Positions 44,788-53,935 of a stretch of 64,000 nt of DNA are shown piece after piece; position 1 is the first letter of the stretch; each line of letters starts with the position of its first letter. The notes beneath the pieces were generated by a model. The model made no database searches. It saw only the letters and a list, made by a program, of their open reading frames with translations, and was not told the DNA's origin. A program made the position numbers and the translations under genes. Origin of the DNA: Thermodesulfovibrio yellowstonii DSM 11347 (GTDB taxonomy: Bacteria > Nitrospirota > Thermodesulfovibrionia > Thermodesulfovibrionales > Thermodesulfovibrionaceae); contig NC_011296.1 of NCBI RefSeq assembly GCF_000020985.1, forward strand, positions 1,602,001 through 1,666,000, in the 5' to 3' direction.

Positions 44788-46223
44788 CTTCCTTTCCTCC
44801 TTATAAGCTTCCATGAGGGGTTATTTACTGCCATGTCCATGTCTCGGGCAAAAACAGGAAAACCATCAAAGCCGTGATAGGGACCAGAGTAATCCCAAGA
44901 ATGCATCTGTCTGAAAGGAATTCCCATCTTATGGTAGACATATTTTTCCTTTATTCCCGAGCCTACCAAGTCAGGCTTCAATGCATCGGCAAAGTTCTCA
45001 AGTTCGTAATGGGGAGGGTCATCGTATATGAGAGAGTTCTTAGGAAGCTCTGGATAGGTTCTTTCATAGTCATCTCTGTGGGCAAACTCATAACCTGTGG
45101 CAACAACAACCATTCCCAAGTCCTCATAGGCACCGACAATGTGTCTTGGACGGAGTCCTCCCACATAGAGCATGACTCTTTTTCCTTCAAGGCGTGGTCT
45201 ATACTGTTCAATAACTGAATCCATTAGGGGTTTATATCTTTCAATGACCCTTTCAGTCTGCTCAACTATTTTGTCGTCAAATCTTTTGGCAATCTTTCTC
45301 ATGCTTTCGTATATCTTTGTGGGACCAAAGAAGTTATACTCCATCCAGGGAATTCCAAAATTCTCCTCAAGATATCTGGCAATGTAGTTTGTTGACCTGT
45401 AGCAGTGAACCAGAATAAGCTTCGGTCTTGGCATGTTTGTAAGCTCATTGAGAGTGCAATCCCCTGGAATCTGGGCAATAACTCTCAATCCCATCTCCTC
45501 AAGAATCTTTCTTGAAGACCATGCCTCACCACCAATGTTGTAGTCCCCAAGAATAAGAACATCATAGGGAGTCTCCTTTTCAAGAATTCCCTTAACCTTA
45601 CCCAAAACCCAATCTCTAATGCTGTCATTGGCAATGTGATGTCCAAGGGACTGACTTATCCCACGGAAACCCTCGCATCTTACAGGAATCACAGGTATTC
45701 CAAGTTCCTTTGTCATTTTACGGGCAACACTTTCAATATCATCGCCGATTAGACCTACTGGACATTCGCACTGAATGCTAATACCTTTAGCTAAAGGAAA
45801 AATCTCCCTAATCTCTCTGCAAAGTTGTTCAAGCTTTTTATCTCCTCCAAAGACAATGTCATTTTCCTGAAAATCAGAGGTAATATGCATTGCACCAAAG
45901 GCATTTATACCTGTTTTACCAGTGTAATAATTTCTCCTTGACCACCAGCTATACTGACCGCAACCAACAGGACCATGACTTATGTGAATCATATCCTTTA
46001 TAGGACCCCATACAACACCCTTTGAGCCTGCATAGGCACATCCACGGGAGGTCATTACACCAGGACGGCTCTTTACATTTGATTTTATCTGGCAAATAGA
46101 AGAGGTACATTCAGGATCGTTATAGATTAGATGTTTTTTCCTTTCTTTCTTTGTTTTTTCAGGATAATTTTCAATAATTTTTTCTATTAATTTTTCTGTA
46201 TCCTGCTCAATTACTCTTAGCAT
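44784..46223 (-). CDS. nifD: Nitrogenase MoFe protein alpha chain
   Basis: A 479-residue NifD. P-cluster cysteines are in [31 protein letters not shown] and [13 protein letters not shown]. FeMo-cofactor ligands are Cys in [12 protein letters not shown] and His in [31 protein letters not shown] is also typical. No delta-subunit (vnfG/anfG) gene follows, which supports the molybdenum type. It lies 17 bp after nifH. Confidence 0.96.
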   Translation of the reverse strand: MLRVIEQDTEKLIEKIIENYPEKTKKERKKHLIYNDPECTSSICQIKSNVKSRPGVMTSRGCAYAGSKGVVWGPIKDMIHISHGPVGCGQYSWWSRRNYYTGKTGINAFGAMHITSDFQENDIVFGGDKKLEQLCREIREIFPLAKGISIQCECPVGLIGDDIESVARKMTKELGIPVIPVRCEGFRGISQSLGHHIANDSIRDWVLGKVKGILEKETPYDVLILGDYNIGGEAWSSRKILEEMGLRVIAQIPGDCTLNELTNMPRPKLILVHCYRSTNYIARYLEENFGIPWMEYNFFGPTKIYESMRKIAKRFDDKIVEQTERVIERYKPLMDSVIEQYRPRLEGKRVMLYVGGLRPRHIVGAYEDLGMVVVATGYEFAHRDDYERTYPELPKNSLIYDDPPHYELENFADALKPDLVGSGIKEKYVYHKMGIPFRQMHSWDYSGPYHGFDGFPVFARDMDMAVNNPSWKLIRRKGR

Positions 46224-46240
46224 TTTCTCCTCCTACTTTT

Positions 46241-47086
<846 letters not shown>

Positions 47087-47100
47087 TTATTAGATTTGGT

Positions 47101-47117
47101 GATCAAACTCCATGCCA
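47101..47117 (-). promoter_or_regulatory. Sigma-54 promoter of nifH
   Basis: The minus strand reads TGGCATG-GAGT-TTGATC, matching TGGCAYR-N4-TTGCW with one change in the -12 box. The nifH ATG is 36 bp downstream. The 391-bp gap 47066-47456 holds this promoter, the enhancer copies at 47172-47223 and a hairpin at 47385-47431; I see no gene in it. Confidence 0.75.
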
Positions 47118-47171
47118 GCATATAAATGTCTGAAATTATTCATTTCTCAGAATATATGGAACAAAATTATC

Positions 47172-47223
47172 TACATTTTTGTAGAGTATAAAGGAGTTTT
47201 TTGTAGGAAAATACAATTTTGAA
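47172..47223. promoter_or_regulatory. TACA-N4-TGTA enhancer copies upstream of nifH
   Basis: A perfect copy TACATTTTTGTA (47172-47183) is followed by a half-site GAGTTTTTTGTA (47194-47205) and TACAATTTTGAA (47212-47223). The last two are again 18 bp apart. The first copy starts 55 bp above the -24 box, about one helical turn further than the corresponding sites at torF and the chemoreceptor. Confidence 0.6.
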
Positions 47224-47384
47224 TAAATGTTATTGATTTGATGATTTAATAAAAATAAAATTCTATATCTACATATCTATATAACCATGCTTTCTTAGTT
47301 TATCAACGCAAATACTTCTGATACTTTTAATACATAGATGCCATCTACTTTTGTCTTATCTCTTTTAAAATTACCGAGACTGCT

Positions 47385-47431
47385 CAAAAACTTGTGATTT
47401 ATTGGAAATCAATAAACTACAAGAGTTTTTG
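47385..47431. terminator. Imperfect long hairpin between hydE and the nifH control region
   Basis: CAAAAACT...TTTATTG and CAATAAA...AGTTTTTG pair over most of about 20 positions around GAAAT. It lies 26 bp after the hydE stop. It is probably the transcription terminator of the hydrogenase operon, but no clean T-run follows. Confidence 0.5.
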
Positions 47432-47456
47432 AAGAGGCTTAAAATGGAAATGATAC

Positions 47457-48449
47457 TTATGAAACATCTCTTCCTACGCTCTTAAGAGTGTCTTTCCAGT
47501 ATGAGTAAGAGTTTTTACCTTGAGTTTTGCCCGGATATATTTCATAGAGATTTCTATATATTTCAGAAGTGACATCAGGCATAATAACATTTGCTCCACA
47601 GTAAAATGCCTTAATCCTCATACTGGAGGAAAGACTTCCAAGTGCTGTGGTTGCTGGTAAATTTGCTTTGGGAAGGATAAGCCTCGTGATGGCTAAAACT
47701 TTTAGAGTTAAGAGGGGATCACCAAAAGGATATGAGGTTAAAGGTGTGTCTGGATGAGGGATAAATGGTCCTATGCCAATCATGTCAAGTTCAAGCTCCT
47801 TCATAAGAGCTATATCCTCTGCAAGGGACTCAATGCTTTGTCCCGGAAGTCCTACTATGATGCCTGAGCCTGTTTCATAGCCGAGCTTTTTAAGCCATCT
47901 GAGACATTGAATTCTTCTGTCTAAGGTTGTATCAGGTTTGAGTCTTCTGAAAAGTTTTTCATCGGAAGTTTCAAACTTAAGTAGGTATCTATCTGCGCCA
48001 GCCTCTCTGAGGACCACGTAATCATTGTAACTTAACTCACCTACAGACAAAGTTACTGCCACATTGAGTTTTTTAATCTCTCTTACAACTTTACTCAGTC
48101 TTTCAGCATTCCAGAAGGGCTCTTCTCCAGATTGTAAAACAATAGTTTTGAAGCCTTCCTTTACAGCCTCTGTAGCTACCTTAACTATTTCTTCTTCTTT
48201 CATCCTGTAACGAGGGAGTTTCCTGTTTTCCCTTCTTATTCCACAGAAAAGACAGTTACACTTACAGTAGTTTGAAAACTCTATTATTGCTCTAAGATGG
48301 ACTGTATCTCCGTGAACCTGCTTTCTCACATCATCAGCCATCCGAGCCAATTCCTCAAAAGGAAGCTCTCTTAAAAGATAAAGTATCCAGTCTTTAAGAG
48401 AGGTCTTATTTTTACTTGATGTTAAAGCCGAAATTTCATGGCTATTCAT
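47457..48449 (-). CDS. hydE: HydE, FeFe-hydrogenase maturation radical SAM enzyme
   Basis: A 330-residue radical SAM protein. CKCNCLFCGIRREN carries the SAM-cluster cysteines and LQSGEEPFW the SAM strand. GSGIIVGLPGQSIESLAEDI and MIGIGPFIPHPDTPL are HydE signatures. It acts on the iron-cysteine synthon made by HydG during synthesis of the H-cluster diiron unit. It overlaps hydF by 8 bp and is the last gene of the operon. Confidence 0.93.
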   Translation of the reverse strand: MNSHEISALTSSKNKTSLKDWILYLLRELPFEELARMADDVRKQVHGDTVHLRAIIEFSNYCKCNCLFCGIRRENRKLPRYRMKEEEIVKVATEAVKEGFKTIVLQSGEEPFWNAERLSKVVREIKKLNVAVTLSVGELSYNDYVVLREAGADRYLLKFETSDEKLFRRLKPDTTLDRRIQCLRWLKKLGYETGSGIIVGLPGQSIESLAEDIALMKELELDMIGIGPFIPHPDTPLTSYPFGDPLLTLKVLAITRLILPKANLPATTALGSLSSSMRIKAFYCGANVIMPDVTSEIYRNLYEIYPGKTQGKNSYSYWKDTLKSVGRDVS

Positions 48450-49713
48450 AAATTGCTCTTTCTGTTATTTTCTTTAAAATTTCTATCTCTGCTTTTACCT
48501 CCTTTTCTGCTTCATCTATCATTCCCTGAAGGTGTGGAAAAGGAGAAAGTGCCCTATGAAGAACTCCGTGAATGTGAGCCATTATCACACCATAATTGAC
48601 AATAGGAACACCAGCCCGCTTAGCCTGTAGAATTCTACTAAGCATCTCCTTTCGATTGAGCATGCAGGCACCACAATGAACAATGAGACTGTATTCAGTG
48701 AGATTATCAGGAAGTGGACCACTACCAGCTTTTACCTCAATCTCAACCTCACCTCCAACCTGTGCCCTTAGCCAGCGGGGAATTTTTACTCTTCCAATGT
48801 CATCCTCCACAGGATGATGGGTGCATGCCTCTGCTATGAGCACTTTATCTCCTGGCTTTAGTTTTTTTACAGTTAGAACACCCTCAACAAGTGTCTGCAA
48901 ATCTCCTTTGTAACGGGCAAAAAGAATTGAAAATGATGTAAGCCTTATGTCTGCGGGTGTATCTGCTGCAACTTTATTGTAAACAGAGGCATCAGTAACT
49001 ACAAGTGAAGGTCTTTTATTGAGTAAACTTAGGGCATAAAGCAACTCTCTTTCTTTTACAACCATAGCGATTGCCTCGTTGTCAATAATGTCTCTTATCA
49101 CAATCTGCTGAGGAAGAATTAGTCTTCCTTTGGGTGCAGCCTTGTCAACGGGAATTACGCATATTACTACATCTCCGGGATTTATCAAGTCTCCCAAGAC
49201 TGTAGGAAGAGTCCAGTCTTTTGGAGCATTGTTTACTATAGTCTGTTTAAGCTCAACTATGCCTTCAGCTGTCAGGGCACTTACAAAAACCTTAGGTTCA
49301 GGCAACTCATACTTCTTAGCTTCTGGATGGATATCTATTTTATTTACAACATAAATCAAGGGAGTCCCTGTTTCTTCTGCTTTTTTCACTATATCCCTTT
49401 CAAACTCTCCAAACCCTTTTTCAGGGTCAATTACAAGTAAAACAAGGTCTGTCTTATCAAGCACTTCATAGGATTTCTTTTTTCTTAATTCACCAAGTTT
49501 TCCCACATCATCAATTCCTGCTGTATCAATAAGAACAACCGGTCCAAGAGGAAGAATCTCCATGGCTTTTGCTACAGGGTCTGTAGTTGTTCCGGGAACA
49601 TCAGATACAATCGCGAGAGACTGACCAGTGAGAGCGTTTATAAGGGATGATTTTCCTGCATTTGTCCTTCCAAAGAGAGCTATATGAAGTCTCTGACTTT
49701 TTGGCACACTCAT
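48442..49713 (-). CDS. hydF: HydF, FeFe-hydrogenase maturation GTPase and scaffold
   Basis: A 423-residue protein. The GTPase domain has P-loop GRTNAGKSSLIN, VPGTTTDPVAK, DTAGIDDVG and VNKID. The C-terminal half holds the cluster ligands: EACTHHPVEDDIGRVKIPR and VHCGACMLNRKEM give one histidine region and a CxxC pair. HydF carries the diiron precursor and passes it to apo-hydrogenase. It overlaps hydE by 8 bp and the upstream small gene by 4 bp. Confidence 0.94.
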   Translation of the reverse strand: MSVPKSQRLHIALFGRTNAGKSSLINALTGQSLAIVSDVPGTTTDPVAKAMEILPLGPVVLIDTAGIDDVGKLGELRKKKSYEVLDKTDLVLLVIDPEKGFGEFERDIVKKAEETGTPLIYVVNKIDIHPEAKKYELPEPKVFVSALTAEGIVELKQTIVNNAPKDWTLPTVLGDLINPGDVVICVIPVDKAAPKGRLILPQQIVIRDIIDNEAIAMVVKERELLYALSLLNKRPSLVVTDASVYNKVAADTPADIRLTSFSILFARYKGDLQTLVEGVLTVKKLKPGDKVLIAEACTHHPVEDDIGRVKIPRWLRAQVGGEVEIEVKAGSGPLPDNLTEYSLIVHCGACMLNRKEMLSRILQAKRAGVPIVNYGVIMAHIHGVLHRALSPFPHLQGMIDEAEKEVKAEIEILKKITERAIYE

Positions 49714-50042
49714 GGAGTTGTCTCCTTTGAAAGCAGCATTTTTATGGTTGATATGATTTCATCTTTCTCGGTGATTCTCTCCCATTCATTGGAGACAGCA
49801 GCGTATCTGTCATTGATATAAATTAACTCTGGTGGAAGAAATGAGTCTTCTTTGTGTCCGGCTATGTATGAGTGTCTCTTTCCCATTATTTCTACAAACC
49901 AAATGTGGGCATTGTATTTTTCTTTGACAAACTCTGCTATTTTGTTTAATTCAAGAAGGAGATTCTTAGCCTTCGGCTCAGAATGACAAATGGATGGCTC
50001 AGAATGAAGAGTCTCCTTAGAAATATAGGTCTCTTTCGCCAT
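49710..50042 (-). CDS. Hypothetical protein between hydG and hydF
   Basis: A 110-residue protein from an ATG at 50042, chosen for the GGAGG 9-10 bases upstream; it overlaps hydG by 26 bp and hydF by 4 bp. The middle part (YNAHIWFVEIMGKRHSYIAG, ELIYINDRYAAVSNEW) reads like a folded, conserved protein. The N-terminal third includes residues encoded by a dispersed repeat (49958-49987), so a mobile repeat has been absorbed into the reading frame. The gene could be a hydrogenase accessory factor or merely a passenger; I do not recognise the family. Confidence 0.6.
   Translation of the reverse strand: MAKETYISKETLHSEPSICHSEPKAKNLLLELNKIAEFVKEKYNAHIWFVEIMGKRHSYIAGHKEDSFLPPELIYINDRYAAVSNEWERITEKDEIISTIKMLLSKETTP
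49958..49987. repeat. Dispersed REP-like repeat inside a hydrogenase-operon gene
   Basis: GGAGATTCTTAGCCTTCGGC and then TCAGAATGAC matches the repeat family at 12124-12149, 20339-20375 and 37039-37065. A diverged second half (GGCTCAGAATGAAGAGTCTCC) follows at about 49996-50016. It encodes CHSEPKAKNLLLE on the minus strand. Confidence 0.65.
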
Positions 50043-51522
50043 TTTTAATCCTCCCGTAGTATTCAATGAGCTTGTTGTAAACTTTATGAGGCACTTTTGC
50101 CTTTAACTCGTCAAGCTCCTTCTGAATAACTTTCTCTCCTGCCTCCTTTGTCTGCTCAGAGGCAAAGTCATCAAGCCATTCTCTGAAAGTAAGCACTGCA
50201 TTGAGTTTACAGAATACTGCCTCTTTTCCTGTCTTAAGCAAACTCATTATTCTATCTCCTGTTCTTCCACATCTGTAACCGGCTGTGCAAAAGCTTGTAA
50301 TAAAACCCATCTCTGCAAGTTCTCTGATTACTTCGTCAAGGCTACGGGGGTCTCCAATCTCAAACTGCTGTCGCTCAAGCTCCTGTTCTGTGTAACGGTC
50401 AGAGTATGCACCAATTCCTATTTTTGTGGATGCATCTGTCTGGGTTATCATTCCTGAAGCTATGATTTCTCTTCTTATGTGAGCAGGCTCTCGGGCAGTA
50501 AGTATCATGCCTGTGTAGGGAACAGAAAGTCTTATCACTGCAATGAGTTTTTTGAAGTCCTCATCGGAAACTTTATATCTTGTCTCCTGCACAAAGGGAG
50601 TGTTTGCTGCAGGCTCAAGCCGTGGGAAAGAAATTGTATGGGGACCGATTCCAAAGCGTTTCTCAAGCTCCCTTGCATGATAGACAAGTCCCATAACCTC
50701 AAATCTCCAGTCATAAAGTCCAAAAAGTACTCCCAATGCCACATCATCAACTCCCGCTTCAAGGGCTCTGTGATGGCAGTAAAGCCTCCATTGATAGTGG
50801 TGTTTAATTGTTCCCTTAGGATGAAGCTTTGCGTATGTGTCATGATGATAGGTCTCCTGAAAGACCTGATATGTGCCGATTCCAACTTCCTTAAGCATCT
50901 TTAACTCATCTATGCTCATTGGTGCGGCATTCACATTAACCCTTCTTATCTGCCCGTATCCGTTTTTTGTTTTTACCTTGACAGAGTAAATAGTCTCTAT
51001 CGTATCTCTTATGTAATGAACTCCTGTTGCAGGATGCTCACCGTAAACAACAATAAGTCTTTTATGTCCTATCTCACCAGCAAGCACCTCTGCCTCTCTT
51101 TTTACTTCTTCAAGAGTTAGCACCCTTCTTTTAATCACATGATTGTCTCTTCTGAAACCACAGTAAACGCAGTTATTCACACATAGATTTCCACAGTAAA
51201 GAGGTGCGAATGTGACAATTCTGTTGTCATAAACCTTTTTCTTTACCTTTGCTGCTACATCAAAAACCTCTTGCCAGAGTTCCGGGTCTTTAAGATTAAG
51301 CAAAGCTGCTGTCTCATCGGAAAGAAGTGTTTCAATTGAAAGGGATTTCTGAAGTATATCCCTTATTCGGGATGGTTCTGGATTCTGATTTTGCTTTAGT
51401 TTTTCCCAGATTTCCTCATCGTCTATGAAGTCCCTCCCGCCTTCCATATACTTTTCTATCTCTTCTTCCTTAATCACGCTGTTTATCCAGTTTTTTTCCT
51501 CTTTTGCTAAAACAGCTTTCAT
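50017..51522 (-). CDS. hydG: HydG, FeFe-hydrogenase maturation tyrosine lyase
   Basis: A 501-residue radical SAM enzyme that splits tyrosine to release CO and cyanide as iron ligands. CGNLCVNNCVYCGFRRDN carries the SAM cluster. The C-terminal auxiliary cluster ligands are in FCTAGYRCGRTGDRIM. FQETYHHDTYAKLHPKGT is a HydG/ThiH signature. HydG is told from ThiH by this C-terminal CTAGYRCG region and by its place among hydE and hydF. It overlaps aspA by 4 bp. Confidence 0.95.
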   Translation of the reverse strand: MKAVLAKEEKNWINSVIKEEEIEKYMEGGRDFIDDEEIWEKLKQNQNPEPSRIRDILQKSLSIETLLSDETAALLNLKDPELWQEVFDVAAKVKKKVYDNRIVTFAPLYCGNLCVNNCVYCGFRRDNHVIKRRVLTLEEVKREAEVLAGEIGHKRLIVVYGEHPATGVHYIRDTIETIYSVKVKTKNGYGQIRRVNVNAAPMSIDELKMLKEVGIGTYQVFQETYHHDTYAKLHPKGTIKHHYQWRLYCHHRALEAGVDDVALGVLFGLYDWRFEVMGLVYHARELEKRFGIGPHTISFPRLEPAANTPFVQETRYKVSDEDFKKLIAVIRLSVPYTGMILTAREPAHIRREIIASGMITQTDASTKIGIGAYSDRYTEQELERQQFEIGDPRSLDEVIRELAEMGFITSFCTAGYRCGRTGDRIMSLLKTGKEAVFCKLNAVLTFREWLDDFASEQTKEAGEKVIQKELDELKAKVPHKVYNKLIEYYGRIKNGERDLYF

Positions 51523-52937
51523 TTTAAAAGCCTCCTTAAGTATTTAATCCCGGCAAAGCCGGGAGTTGTTAATTCCTGTGGTTGAGTTATGCTCTCAATC
51601 TCTTCCTTTGTGAAAAATCCTCTCTCAATCAGGATTTCTTCAACTCTTTTGCCTGTGCTTAAAGCCTCTTTGTAAATCTCTGCACAGACTTCATAGCCAA
51701 GATAGGGAGAAAAGGCAGTTATAATACAGGAGCTTCTATCAAAAAGCTCTCTACATCTTGCCTCATCAACGGTTATTTCTGAGATGCATCTCTCCCTGAA
51801 AAGTGTTGAACAGCTCTTAAGCATCTTTAAAGAACCAATAAGTTCGTGTGCTATAAGCGGTAGAAACGGGTTAAGCTCAAGATTTCCCATGCTACAGGCA
51901 AAGCTTACTGCATGGTCTGATACAATCACTTTTATTCCAACCTGTGTAACCATCTCAGGAATAACGGGATTTACCTTTCCAGGCATTATTGATGAGCCAA
52001 CCTGAACAGCAGGAAGCCTTAACTCACCTATTCCTGCTTTTGGTCCAGAGCTTAAGAACCTTAAATCTGAAGCGATTTTTATAAGGTCTGAAGCTAAGGT
52101 TTTAAGATATCCTGATACTTCAGATAGAGAGTCGGTATTCTGAGTTGCCTCAAAGAGATTCTCTGCTTTTGCAAGGGGAAGCCCTGTAAATTCTCGAAGT
52201 TTCTCTATTGCCATATCAATGAAAATTTTGGGACAGTTAAGTCCTGTGCCCACAGCAGTTCCGCCGAGACTGACCTGACGAACCCTTTCTACTGCCTTAT
52301 TCAGCCTCCACCAGTCCCTGTTTAAAGCCTCTGCCCATGCAGAAAACTCCTGCCCCACTGTAACAGGAACAGCGTCCTGGAGTTCAGTTCTTCCAACCTT
52401 AAGAATTTTTGCATATTCCTTTTCTTTTTTCTGAAACTCACCTTGAAGTAAAGCAACCTCATCTGCGAGCTCTCTCAGAAGCCTTACAATCGCGGTTTTT
52501 ACAGCTGTGGGGAAAACATCGTTCGTTGACTGATTTAGATTTATGTGAAGGAGGGGATGAATTACATCGTAGATACCTTTTTCAAATCCCATAAGCTCAA
52601 GGGCTCTGTTGGCAATAACCTCGTTAATATTCATATTAAGTGTTGTGCCTGCTCCACCTGAAAGAGCATCAACGATAATCTGTCCATCTAAGTTACCTAC
52701 TGCCAGCTCATCGCAGGCTTTAAGAATTGCCTCTGCCTTGCTGTTTTCAAGCATTCCAATCTCTCTGTTAACCCATGCACAGGCTTTCTTGACAATAGCC
52801 ATTGCCCATATGAGCTCCCTGTGAGGAGGCTGTCCTGTGACAGAAAAGTTTTCCTTTGCTCTTAATGCATGAATACCGTAGTAGGCATCCTTCGGAATAG
52901 AAAGCTCACCAAGAGAGTCCCTCTCTATGCGTATCAT
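51519..52937 (-). CDS. aspA: Aspartate ammonia-lyase
   Basis: A 472-residue member of the aspartase/fumarase family. GSSIMPGKVNPVIPEMV is the family signature, with SGGAGTTLNMNINEVIANRA and QSTNDVFPTAVKTA earlier, both aspartase-like. It converts aspartate to fumarate and ammonia. It sits inside the hydrogenase maturation operon, overlapping both hydG and the regulator gene by 4 bp, an association seen in other FeFe-hydrogenase bacteria. It may supply ammonia for the azadithiolate bridge; that is inference. Confidence 0.9.
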   Translation of the reverse strand: MIRIERDSLGELSIPKDAYYGIHALRAKENFSVTGQPPHRELIWAMAIVKKACAWVNREIGMLENSKAEAILKACDELAVGNLDGQIIVDALSGGAGTTLNMNINEVIANRALELMGFEKGIYDVIHPLLHINLNQSTNDVFPTAVKTAIVRLLRELADEVALLQGEFQKKEKEYAKILKVGRTELQDAVPVTVGQEFSAWAEALNRDWWRLNKAVERVRQVSLGGTAVGTGLNCPKIFIDMAIEKLREFTGLPLAKAENLFEATQNTDSLSEVSGYLKTLASDLIKIASDLRFLSSGPKAGIGELRLPAVQVGSSIMPGKVNPVIPEMVTQVGIKVIVSDHAVSFACSMGNLELNPFLPLIAHELIGSLKMLKSCSTLFRERCISEITVDEARCRELFDRSSCIITAFSPYLGYEVCAEIYKEALSTGKRVEEILIERGFFTKEEIESITQPQELTTPGFAGIKYLRRLLK

Positions 52938-53194
52938 TTCTTCTCCTTTTCAGAGATAAGAAGGCTTTTTACAGTTACACCTTTTATCATTCCAAGCTTT
53001 CCTGTAAGAGAGCCTATTCGGTCTGTGTTTCCTTCTACAAAAAGTGAGATAAAGCCAGTGTCTGTCTCTTTTTGAGGTATTCCCATTCTGGCAAGAATTA
53101 TCTCTGCATGCTCAGATAGGATTTGGTTTACTAAAGGAGCATTTTTATTTCTTTCAGCTACGATTATTCCAACAATTCCAATCTTTCTATTCAT
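52934..53194 (-). CDS. TM1266-type putative iron-only hydrogenase system regulator
   Basis: An 86-residue ACT-like protein. RKIGIVGIIVAERNKNAPLV, ARMGIPQKETDTGFISLFVE and LTGKLGMIKGVTVKSLL match the family named as a putative FeFe-hydrogenase regulator, a small alpha/beta fold similar to the NikR ligand-binding domain. It has no DNA-binding domain, so regulation would be by protein contact or ligand. It overlaps aspA by 4 bp. Confidence 0.85.
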   Translation of the reverse strand: MNRKIGIVGIIVAERNKNAPLVNQILSEHAEIILARMGIPQKETDTGFISLFVEGNTDRIGSLTGKLGMIKGVTVKSLLISEKEKK

Positions 53195-53284
53195 CCCTTG
53201 ACCTCAGATTTTTCCTCTGTCTCAGGTTTTATTTAACTTTTCTAAACCCTCTCCTCAGGAGTTTCTCCCTTGGATAAGGCATTT

Positions 53285-53566
53285 TTATCCGAAAACTACG
53301 CTTCCGCCGTCAAAAACTTCTTTCAAAGCCATGAGGTCACATAAAAGCTCCTCATCTTTAATCTCACTTGCGCATTCTTCAATTATTTCGCTTATCTTGC
53401 TTATGTATTTTTCATCAAGAATAAACCAATCATTATAGGTAGTCTTTACAGCCTCAGTGTTATGAAGAAGATAGCTTTTCTTTGAGAGAACTTCTGAGAT
53501 TTGCATCAGCCTTTCAATTGTTGTAAACCAGTATTTTCTGTTGCCGAGACTATAATAAACCACCAT
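53285..53566 (-). CDS. Small hypothetical protein in the hydrogenase operon
   Basis: A 93-residue protein starting at 53566 (MVVYYSLGNRKYWFTTIERL), chosen because GAGGAG lies just upstream; an ATG at 53593 in frame lies in a hairpin. It is acidic and helical towards the C-terminus (ISKISEIIEECASEIKDEE) with two cysteines. It lies between the small hydrogenase subunit gene and the TM1266-type gene, 90 bp from the latter. I do not recognise a family. The position suggests a hydrogenase-related role. Confidence 0.55.
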   Translation of the reverse strand: MVVYYSLGNRKYWFTTIERLMQISEVLSKKSYLLHNTEAVKTTYNDWFILDEKYISKISEIIEECASEIKDEELLCDLMALKEVFDGGSVVFG

Positions 53567-53582
53567 TTTAAACTCTCCTCTA

Positions 53583-53604
53583 AGCCCGGGCATTAGCCCG
53601 GGCT
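53583..53604. promoter_or_regulatory. GC-rich hairpin between hydrogenase structural and accessory genes
   Basis: AGCCCGGGC (53583-53591) and GCCCGGGCT (53596-53604) form a perfect 9-bp stem with a 4-base loop, unusually GC-rich for this region. It lies 4 bp beyond the small-subunit stop. No T-run follows, so it may be an mRNA processing or stability element that lets structural genes be expressed more than the maturation genes. Confidence 0.6.
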
Positions 53605-53608
53605 AATA

Positions 53609-53935
53609 CTATACCCTTGCCTTGTAATGCGTATGCAACAATGCTTCACTTACTTCACTTAAAGGATGATGAGCAAACTCAGAGTAAAACCTTTTTATCA
53701 TCGGGTTTTCATGGGATGCGGCCATTTTAAATTTCTCTCTTGATATAACGTCATCCTTATACTGCCCGGACTGTCTTGCTTTTATGAGTTTAAGTCTTTC
53801 TTTTCCGACCTTTGTCTCAAAAAAGTTTTTCTCTGCTGTATCACCAGCAAAAGATGGCTTTGTAAAGGAAAGGCTGATAATTCCAGCACCTGCTAATTTT
53901 AGAAAAGACCTTCTTGTAAGCTTTCTGATTTTCAT
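53609..53935 (-). CDS. hydB: Periplasmic FeFe-hydrogenase small subunit with Tat leader
   Basis: A 108-residue protein. The leader KLTRRSFLKLAGAGIISLS has the twin-arginine motif and ends at SFA, a good cleavage site. The mature part has EKFKMAASHENPMIKRFYSE and HHPLSEVSEALLHTHYKARV, the iron hydrogenase small-subunit domain. As in Desulfovibrio, it would escort the leaderless large subunit through the Tat pore to the periplasm. It overlaps the large-subunit gene by 4 bp. Confidence 0.87.
   Translation of the reverse strand: MKIRKLTRRSFLKLAGAGIISLSFTKPSFAGDTAEKNFFETKVGKERLKLIKARQSGQYKDDVISREKFKMAASHENPMIKRFYSEFAHHPLSEVSEALLHTHYKARV

Noticed and set aside
44784-46223. An alternative (vanadium or iron-only) nitrogenase
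   Set aside because: No vnfG/anfG delta-subunit gene lies between nifD and nifK, and nifEN, nifX and nifB are the molybdenum set.
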